Assembly: GCA_016927835.1 (NCBI GenBank)
Contig: JAFGMA010000171.1
Coordinates: forward strand, 1 to 64,000
Source: Candidatus Zhuqueibacterota bacterium
GTDB taxonomy: Bacteria; Zhuqueibacterota; Zhuqueibacteria; Thermofontimicrobiales; Sulfurfontimicrobiaceae
Length of the DNA stretch: 64,000 nt
Direction: 5' to 3'
The notes under the pieces were generated by a model that saw only the letters and a program-made list of their open reading frames with translations, did not search any database and was not told the DNA's origin. Below are positions 49,300-58,100 of the stretch, piece by piece. Position numbers and translations under genes: made by a program. Each line of letters opens with the position of its first letter. Within the stretch, counting starts at the first letter, position 1.

Positions 49300-50379
49300 T
49301 CAGATCGCGCCATATTTTTTCATCAATTCTGTCACCGTTTTTTCATTTTTAATATCGGTGCTGGCGATGAGGATGATGCCTTCGGCGGATCCAACCTGCG
49401 AGGCGATTGTTTCCAGCGATTCGATTCCGCCCCATATTTGAATCAGCTTGCCGGCATCACGAATTTTGCGGTACACCCGGGGCCATTCGACGACATCGGG
49501 CTGCCCTGCACCGGGGACCCATTGTACGCCTTTCAATTCTTCAATTTCGAGCAGGGAGTCGAGGTGCGGAAGCTGCCCGGGTCCGTCCAGGTGATAAAAC
49601 GGATTGCCCAGTTTTCGACAGGAAGCGATCAATTCCGGCTTGACGAATTCATCGAACATCTCCGGGCTGATCATATAGCAGAAGTCACATTGCAGGATGT
49701 AATAGGGAATTTCAGAGAAAATCTGGGTCCAGGCGGTGTAGCCGGGATTCAGCGGCTGCAGGATGCCATTGATTTGTTCGAAATACGCCCACCATTTTTC
49801 GTGTGCATCCCAGGTGAGCTGCTTCACTTCATCCGGGTGATCAATCAGATCCGTCAGTAATCTGCCGCCCGGTCTGAATGTATACAGGATATCGAGATTG
49901 CCTCCGAGGTCGGTCATTGCCAGTTGCACCTGACCCTGCCAGCGCGCCATAGCCGCCCGGCAAATGTCTGTCACCCGTTTGTACCAGGTATTTTCCGGAT
50001 CGATGTGAAATTTGATGTCACCAATTTCCTGCACCTCCGTCGGTTTGAACCAACAAGTGGAGTCGCCCTTGATCAGGTTTGCGCCGAGAAACGCCCCGAT
50101 GACACCCGGTCCGAAATTAGGCCAAACCGCCGGGAATCCGTCCCCCAGGTATTTTTGGCACGACAGGTTATAATCCCAGCGATCGACAATCTCCTCAGCG
50201 GATATCGAGAAATCATAAAAGGCGGTGAAGTTGTAATGGGGCAGCGAAGGCTCCGGTCGCCCTGGATCCCTTCCCGTGAGTACCATCTGGATGAGGGGGC
50301 GTTTCAATTCACCAGCCCACCATTTGCGCGAATCTTCTTTGATTTTTTCCCAGCGCTCAATGTTGAAATCGATTGGCAT
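49300..50379 (-). CDS. Second, divergent uroporphyrinogen decarboxylase-like protein
   Basis: 359 aa; 'FYHLDGPGQLPHLDSLLEIEELKGVQWVPGAGQ' and 'DFCYMISPEMFDEFVKPEL' are UroD-like. Confidence 0.75.
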   Translation of the reverse strand: MPIDFNIERWEKIKEDSRKWWAGELKRPLIQMVLTGRDPGRPEPSLPHYNFTAFYDFSISAEEIVDRWDYNLSCQKYLGDGFPAVWPNFGPGVIGAFLGANLIKGDSTCWFKPTEVQEIGDIKFHIDPENTWYKRVTDICRAAMARWQGQVQLAMTDLGGNLDILYTFRPGGRLLTDLIDHPDEVKQLTWDAHEKWWAYFEQINGILQPLNPGYTAWTQIFSEIPYYILQCDFCYMISPEMFDEFVKPELIASCRKLGNPFYHLDGPGQLPHLDSLLEIEELKGVQWVPGAGQPDVVEWPRVYRKIRDAGKLIQIWGGIESLETIASQVGSAEGIILIASTDIKNEKTVTELMKKYGAI

Positions 50380-50401
50380 CAGCTATCCTCATTCGTAAAA
50401 T

Positions 50402-51274
50402 TCAGGTTGACAGTTCTTGAAGATCAATCCAGGCTACAGGTTGCAATTCCTGGAGGCATTTCGGCGCAGGTGAATCGGATGTCTCATGGAAACGCCAGCT
50501 AGCTTTTATCCCCCCCGCCTCCATTGCCAAGGAAATATTTGCCATACAAATACCGGCATCGATGTATTTATAATCCTGTTTGACACCGCTGCCATATTGG
50601 GCAGTGCGCCGCTTGATGAAAAGATGCAGCCTGCCATCTTTCCAAATAAACCGCCATGGCTGCGCATTCACCGCTGATGGCGCCAGTCGCACCGCCTCGA
50701 TCAACGGTTTAAGATTTTCCGGCGGAAGATCAGGCTGCTCGAATGACTCGCTGAATAAAATTCGCTCCGCCGGCAGCTTATCGGTCGCCCTGATCACAAA
50801 GCGCGTCACCGAATTGAACGTTTTCCCGCCGATGCTATCCGGAGGCAAGCCAAACGCCAGCAATGAACCGCACCGCGCCGACCGGGGCAATCCGAACATT
50901 GATTTGACGTGCTGCTCCCTGAAAATGCACCCCACGTAACAACTGCCAATTCCCATGGATGTCATGCGAACCGCGAGTTGCTCCAGCCGAAATCCCAGTT
51001 CTTCCAGCAGATGTGTTTCGCCGGTTACGAATGGGACCAGGTAATGTGGTGGTGAAACGATTCGCCCATATCCGCCAACGACGGATGCCAGATTTTCACC
51101 GTCCGTTGTATCGCGGATGATCGCCTCAAATCGATTGTCGCTAACCAGGGGCAACGAGTTTGCAGCCAGATCCCGGATTTTTTCCATGGTATCAGCATCG
51201 AGCGCCTGCTTGCGATATCGGCGGATTGAGCGACGTGATAAAATGGCGTTATACAGAGATTCATCTTTAAACAT
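50402..51274 (-). CDS. Nitroreductase family protein
   Basis: 'MFKDESLYNAILSRRSIRRYRKQALDADTMEKIRDLAANSLP' and 'APSAVNAQPWRFIWKDGRL'; start set to the internal Met. Confidence 0.88.
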   Translation of the reverse strand: MFKDESLYNAILSRRSIRRYRKQALDADTMEKIRDLAANSLPLVSDNRFEAIIRDTTDGENLASVVGGYGRIVSPPHYLVPFVTGETHLLEELGFRLEQLAVRMTSMGIGSCYVGCIFREQHVKSMFGLPRSARCGSLLAFGLPPDSIGGKTFNSVTRFVIRATDKLPAERILFSESFEQPDLPPENLKPLIEAVRLAPSAVNAQPWRFIWKDGRLHLFIKRRTAQYGSGVKQDYKYIDAGICMANISLAMEAGGIKASWRFHETSDSPAPKCLQELQPVAWIDLQELST

Positions 51275-51456
51275 TATTGGTGAGCTCTTGTTCCTTTTGA
51301 TTGCTGATTTAGATTTTGGCATTTGTCGCCTGAGAGATGCCGATCATGAGGATTTACTTTTGTTGTATCTTTTCAATTTCGAGCTGGTTCTCCGAGATTT
51401 CCGTTGATACCAAACAATAAAATTATGTATAGAATTTTGCTTCTTGACCTCAGACT

Positions 51457-51678
51457 CTAATCTGATCTTTGATATCGCTTTTGCCTCGCGATTTCGACTT
51501 CCCGGGTAATTTCGTCCAGGCTAATATCTGTTGTTCTCAATCGATTTAATAACCTCGGAAATCGAATTTCAAAGGTTTGCTTTTCTAAAAAGCGAATCAG
51601 TTCGATTTTCTCTTCAACAGGGAATTGATTGATTAACATTTTTAATTGCTCTATGTTTATTGCTAATTTGGCATCCAT
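51457..51678 (-). CDS. Antitoxin-like small protein
   Basis: 73 aa 'LKMLINQFPVEEKIELIRFLEKQTFEIRFPRLLNRLRTTDISLDEITREVEIARQKRY' resembles VapB-type antitoxins paired with PIN toxins. Confidence 0.5.
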   Translation of the reverse strand: MDAKLAINIEQLKMLINQFPVEEKIELIRFLEKQTFEIRFPRLLNRLRTTDISLDEITREVEIARQKRYQRSD

Positions 51679-52081
51679 TTATAACTCCCTGTTGAAAGTA
51701 AGTGCTATTTCCTGGCAGCAATATATGATTTTATAAAATAATTCCAAACCAATTTTCAAAAAACAAGATAAATTCTATCATCTTCCAGCATGCTGAATGG
51801 AAATGTGCATTCGGCAATGCAGCCAGAGAAAATTCATTTTGTTTCAACCGGAATAGCTCTCCCATAGTGTCAAAATATACAGAAAGAAATATACTATGTC
51901 AAGATAATTATCCGGCTTTGACGCAGGATGCCGAAAGTGACACTGCCTCAATCAAATTTTCCAATCCATCCGATTTGAAAAAACTTGACTTTCAAACTTG
52001 AGTTGATTACCTTAACGAGTAACACGCCGGATGAATTGATTCTTCGGGTTGAACGCATGATTTAACCGGAGAGATACGCTT

Positions 52082-54571
52082 ATGAAAACTCAATTTTTCA
52101 TTGGTATTAATACGATATTATTGATAAGCGGCATCTTGGCGATACCGATTCTCGCCGGCAACCAGTCAGGAGGTTTGAATATGGAACCAGGTACGACGAA
52201 GTCAGCCACATCGACGGAATCAAAAACGAAACAGATTATCGACGAATTTCGCCATCCGCATCCGCACCTTGATCCGCGCCAACCCAGGGATGGTGCCAAA
52301 CCGCGAACCAATCCACCGGTGTTTGCATGGAAGCCCATCGAAAACATACACAAATACACGTTGACCGTTGCCCATGATTCGGCATTCAACGATATTTGCC
52401 TGACGGGTGACCAACTCGAAGACCCGTGCTTTCTGCCCGAAACCACATTCCCCGCCGGCACTTATTTTTGGAAATGGTCTTGCGATGCAGGTGAATCACC
52501 GGCATTTACCCTTGAAATCACCCCCGATGCGCTGCTGTTGGAAATTCCCGCTGTCGATGAATGGTTCAACCGCCTGTCGGTCAAACATCCGCGCGTCTAT
52601 GTTTCACCTGACCAGGTTGGATCATTGCGCAGCGTCTGGCAATCCACTACCGAGTGGCAATACCTGAAGCAGCAGGCAGATTCTCTGCTGGCTGAACCAC
52701 ACGAAATCCGGGAACCGAATTTCCTGCCCGATCGCCATCGCAATTACGAGAAGTGGTTTGCCACGTGGTACCCCATCATGTGGGATTCGCGCAAGTTCAT
52801 CAAGGGATCCGAGACATTGGCGCTAACCTATTTGGTCAGCGGTGAGCGAAAATATGCCCGCGCTGCCTGCGAACGAATGGCTTCGATTTCCCAATGGGAT
52901 CCCGAAGGATCGAGCTACCTCGGGCATAATGATGAAGCCCACATGTCGGTGATCTGGCATGGTCCGCAGGCGTGCGACTGGATCTGGGATGAATTCACGG
53001 AAGCGGAGCGTGCGCTGGTGATTGAGCAATTCCGTCGGCGCGGACAGATTACGTATGAACATACGCATGACCGGGGTATTTACGGCATCACGCGATTCGG
53101 TTCGCACGATGGCAGGGAAATCGTGTTTCTGGCAATGATTGCACTGGTGTTCCACGAGCATATTCCCGAAGCAAAAACCTGGCTGGCGTGGCTGCGTCCG
53201 GTATTGTGCGGCATCTGGCCCGTGTGGGCTGAGGATGATGGCGCATGGGCGGAAGGACCATCGTACGGATTGGCGTATGTCACCATCATGACCATGTTTA
53301 CCTCGGCATTGAAGCGCGCTGCCGGCATTGATCTCTATCGCCGCCCATTCTGGCGCGGACATGCGCAATGGCGACAGTGGATTTTACCGCCGTATGCCGA
53401 ATGGATTGGTTTTGGCGATCATTCGGAACGCTGGGATACGGGCTGGCGCAATAACGCCGATCTGGTTGAGCTGATCGCAGGGGAAACCGGAACGCCGCAA
53501 CTACTGGGCTATGTTTCCGAATTTCGCGAAGCGGTAAAAACCTGCCCTCGAGCGTCTGATGAGCGTCAGATGCCTGGTGTGGTATCGCAAAAATTTCTGC
53601 TGCCGGCAATGGAAGCCGGCGCTTCAGCCGCTGAAGAACAAACATTTCTCAGGGTATTTCCCGGTGCGGGCTGGGCTGCAATCAGAACCGATTTCGAACA
53701 TCCTGAAAAAGATATTGCATTTATATTTCGATCGTCACCTTACGCTGCAATCAGCCATTCGCACGCCAATAATAATGATTTTATCATCCACGTGGGCGGC
53801 AAAGTTATGGCAATGCCCAGCGGGTATTATTCCGGCTACGGTTCGGATCATCACAGCCACTGGGTCTGGCACACCAAATCGCATAATTGCCTGACGCTAT
53901 CCGATGCGTCGCAACTGATGCGTTCGTACGAATCGCGCGGCGCCATCGAAAACGCATTCGAAGACACCCAATTGACCTATTTTCGGGGAAATGCCGACGC
54001 CAGTTACAGCACACGTGCGAAACATTGTCGCCGGCATGTGCTGTTCCTTAAGCCTCATTCGTGCATCGTCCTCATCGATGAATTCGAAGCATTGCCGGGA
54101 ATTGTGTCGTCCATTCAATGGAATATTCACTCGTGGAACCGGTTTCAACTTGATGAAGCGAAACGTAGGTTTCGAGTCGAGCGCGAGGGAAGCGTTCTCG
54201 AAGGCACGTTTATTTTCAATCAGAATGCGTTTTTCTCATTAAGTGAAGGCTGGGATCCCCCGCCAATAACGTCAGTTAAAAGCAGCGATCAATGGCTCCA
54301 GCAGTATCATTTGCGCTTCACGATTTCCGAATTGGCGCACAAACAAAATTTAGGCGTTGTTTTGTGTCCCGGTCATTCGTCGCTGCAACCGGCTAAAATA
54401 GCAACTGAGCGAATTGATGGCACCGAAATCGCCCATATCGGCGATGATCTGGTATTGATAAATCAGGGAGAAGGTATTCGCTATAATAACGTGCAATCAG
54501 ACGCACTAGCTGTCATCACTATGGGCAAGCTGCGCTATTCGATCAAAAGCGAAGGAATCAGTGAGTTTTAA
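52082..54571 (+). CDS. Secreted heparinase II/III family protein with DUF4962-like N-terminus
   Basis: 829 aa; signal peptide; 'HPHLDPRQPRDGAKPRTNPPVFAWKPIENIHKYTLTVAHDSAF'; 'YGITRFGSHDGREIVFLAMIALVF', 'AAISHSHANNNDFIIHVGGKVMAMPSGYY'. Confidence 0.87.
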   Translation: MKTQFFIGINTILLISGILAIPILAGNQSGGLNMEPGTTKSATSTESKTKQIIDEFRHPHPHLDPRQPRDGAKPRTNPPVFAWKPIENIHKYTLTVAHDSAFNDICLTGDQLEDPCFLPETTFPAGTYFWKWSCDAGESPAFTLEITPDALLLEIPAVDEWFNRLSVKHPRVYVSPDQVGSLRSVWQSTTEWQYLKQQADSLLAEPHEIREPNFLPDRHRNYEKWFATWYPIMWDSRKFIKGSETLALTYLVSGERKYARAACERMASISQWDPEGSSYLGHNDEAHMSVIWHGPQACDWIWDEFTEAERALVIEQFRRRGQITYEHTHDRGIYGITRFGSHDGREIVFLAMIALVFHEHIPEAKTWLAWLRPVLCGIWPVWAEDDGAWAEGPSYGLAYVTIMTMFTSALKRAAGIDLYRRPFWRGHAQWRQWILPPYAEWIGFGDHSERWDTGWRNNADLVELIAGETGTPQLLGYVSEFREAVKTCPRASDERQMPGVVSQKFLLPAMEAGASAAEEQTFLRVFPGAGWAAIRTDFEHPEKDIAFIFRSSPYAAISHSHANNNDFIIHVGGKVMAMPSGYYSGYGSDHHSHWVWHTKSHNCLTLSDASQLMRSYESRGAIENAFEDTQLTYFRGNADASYSTRAKHCRRHVLFLKPHSCIVLIDEFEALPGIVSSIQWNIHSWNRFQLDEAKRRFRVEREGSVLEGTFIFNQNAFFSLSEGWDPPPITSVKSSDQWLQQYHLRFTISELAHKQNLGVVLCPGHSSLQPAKIATERIDGTEIAHIGDDLVLINQGEGIRYNNVQSDALAVITMGKLRYSIKSEGISEF

Positions 54572-55131
54572 ATAAGTCCGCAATTTGCTTGCATGAATAT
54601 GTTGCCATGGACTATTCATAAAATTGATAGACGTCGGCATTTTGAAGGTATCCTGGCACATGTAGACGAAAAGAAAAGAGAATAGAATATTACGTAACCA
54701 ATCACGGGATTTTTCATTCAGCAGGAATTTTTTGAAGGCTCTCGGTTTAAGGAATGTAGCAGATATAAAATAGAGCACTGATTTAATGGAGTTGACGGAT
54801 GAAACCGGATTTTTAATCGTACGGAAAAACAGCTTTTAAAATTTTATTGAAACGAAATGATTTAAAGAAAACTGTTCGTTTAAATCCGTTTCATCCATTC
54901 AATCCGTGTTCTTGTTTTACTAATGTGCTATAAACGAGGGAAAACTAAGGCAAAATAATTAACGGCAAAAGTCGTTCAGGAAATGGGATTAAATAACCCG
55001 GACATTTTGCTTAAAAATTATTTTGATAAATAGCCACTCAAGAAAACTAAATGGGTAATTTATTTTATCGCACATCCTTAAAACTTAATGGTATGTCGCT
55101 GTGATCGGTTACAATTTTACTGCTGATAACG

Positions 55132-58100
55132 ATGCATGCAACTCGGAGGGAAACTATGACACGCAAATACCTGACGTATCTTAAGATGTTGCTCTTTTTC
55201 TTTTGCGCATTCAGCTTGCTGCTCATTCAGAATTGTAGCCGGCAATCCGAATCGGACTGGACAACATTCCGGCACGATAATCAACACAGCGGGATCAGCC
55301 AGGCAACGATTCAACCACCATTATCATTGTGTTGGATACATCAACCGATCCACTCGCCGCAGCCCGCGTGGATGGAGCCTGCTGAGGAACTGCCGCGAAT
55401 GCATTATGACAATGCGCATCATGCCACTGTCGCTGCCGGTCTGGTTTATTTTGCTTCCACAGTTGACAATAAAATTTATGCGCTCGATTTAGCCAGTGGT
55501 GAGGTGAACTGGCAATTCTTCACCGAAGGTCCGGTGCGTTATGCGCCGACAATCGATGAGAATCGCCTTTACGCCGGGTCGGATGACGGCTATGTGTATT
55601 GCCTCTCTGCTGATAGGGGGGAATTGGTCTGGAAATATCGTCCGGGTCCGGGTGACGACAAAATACTGGGCAACGGACGCATGATTTCCCGTTGGCCTAT
55701 TCGAACCAGCGTCATTGCAGAAGATGGAATCGTGTACTTCGGAGCCGGCGTTTTCCCGTATGAAGGGCTTTATATTTGCGCACTGGATGCAAAAACCGGA
55801 AATATCATTTGGAAAAATGATACCGTCGGCGATTACACGCATGAACACCGCTTCGGCGGTATCACGCCACAGGGATATCTCATGCTATCGGAAAACATCC
55901 TGTACGTTCCGTCGGGCAGAGACATGCCGGCGGCGTTCGATAAAAATACCGGCGAGTTGCTATTCACGCTCGATCCGGGGAGCAAGGTCGGCGGCATTTG
56001 GGGATTACTAGTTGAAGGGGAACTCATAACGGGCATCGAACGCTCAGGAACGCCGGCTAAGGTGGCTTATGACAGCCGTACCGGCAAACGTATTGGTGAT
56101 GCGTTTGCAACGTATGATGGTATCGATCTCGCAATGACCGGAACAATGGCGTATGTGCTCACCCGCGACGGTGTCTATTCCATCGATCGTCAGCGCTCTG
56201 AATCGAGCAAACAGCGGATTGAAAAAATGTTAGCTGGCTTGAAGTCGAGCGAACAGCAATTGAGAGTGCTGAGGATCAAAATACCATCCGCAGAGGATTC
56301 TCTGCAGCAGGAATTGAATGCCCAAATTGATTCGCTGGTGCAGCATATTGCTGTACTTCACGCAGAAAAAGACAGCCTGAATGACGCCTCATTGAACTGG
56401 CAGTATTCGTGGAAACATTTGCATACGCTGGCTGTCACCAAAACAATCGTATTCGCAGCCGGTGTGAATACCGTGATCGCGCTTGATCGACGAACCGGCA
56501 AGTTAGTCTGGCAGGAAAATATAGAAGGAATTGCCCGGGGACTCACCCCATGCAAAGGGCATTTGCTGGTGAGCAATGATCTGGGCGAAATTTATTGCTT
56601 CAGTCAGCAAAGAACACCGGACGCTCAAATCGTGTCGCCGACACTCAACAACTCGCCGTACGAATCAGCAGCGGAAGATGATTATGAGCGCATCGCTGAT
56701 TCAATTATCTCAATGAGTGACATTCACAAGGGATACTGCCTGATTCTCGGCTGTTCCGACGGACAACTCGCTTTTGAGTTGGCAAAGCGCACACAATTGA
56801 AAATCATAGGTATCGATACTGATGCGGAAAAGCTAACGCTTGCCAAACAACGCCTGGATGCCGCCGGTACTTATGGCGCGCGCATCGTAACCGAACACTG
56901 GTCGCTGGCTTCGTTGCCCGATTATTTTGCGGATCTGATCATCTCCGATGAAATGATTCGCACCGGAAAATTGAGCGATTCGCCCGATGATATTTTCCGT
57001 GTACTCAAGCCAACCGGTGGGGTGCTGCTGCTCGGACAGCCTTCAATCGCATCGGGATTGAAGCCTGATATTGATAGCCTTCTAAGCCGTATAAAACGCA
57101 TCGGCACCGCTCCGCCTGAAACTCTCCGGCGAAACGGCGAGTGGGTGAAATTTGTGCGTGGTGAACTTCCGGGCGCGGGAAGCTGGCTCTCCCAATATGC
57201 CAATCCCCAAAACACTGCCTGCTCCGATGATAAATTGATCAAGGGACCGTTGGGCGTTTTATGGTACGGCGAACCCGGTCCAAATCGAATGGTTGAACGC
57301 CACGCCAAGGCTGCATCCCCTGTTTCCGCCGAGGGACGGTTATTCGTTCAGGGTGAAAATGTCATCATGGCGTATAATGCATACAACGGCACATTGCTCT
57401 GGGAACGGGAGATCGATGGTGCTGTTCGCGCACGGGCGGATGCGGATGGCGGTAACCTGGCGATAGCGAAAGACGGTCTGTTTGTAGCTGCAAAAGACAA
57501 GTGCTATCAATTGGATCCCGCCACAGGGGATGCGTTGAAAATTTACACAATACCGTCAATGGGCAAGGATACCAATCGTCGCTGGGGCGCTATCGCGTGT
57601 GACCAGAACGTTTTGTTCGGCAGCGCTGCCTTCCCGCTCAAAAATGAGTATAACATCGCCTGGCAGGAAATGGTGAATGACGATGGCACCTGGAAACAGC
57701 GCGATGAATTACCACCGGACTATTGGGTGGCGTACGACCGATATGTCGAATCTGATTATCCGCTGCCGGATGAGAATGCAGTTTTCGCTTTCCAGAGGGA
57801 TGGGACCAAGTGGCGCTTCATTGCCGATTTCCCGTACTGGGATGGCGGGAATCACGGGATGAAACCCACGGACGAATCCTTGATGGGTGGCGATGGCGTG
57901 TTTGCAATCGACATTCAAACAGGTGCAACCAAATGGATCCATCGGGGTAAACGCATCTCGAATATAAGCATTTGCATGGATGACGGCGCCGTATATTTCG
58001 TGGATGACAAAGCCACGCAATCCCAACGACGGACGGCACTTCAGGAGCGCCAGGATTTATTCCGCCAGGGCATCTGGGAGGCGCCGGCAGAGGAAATCAA

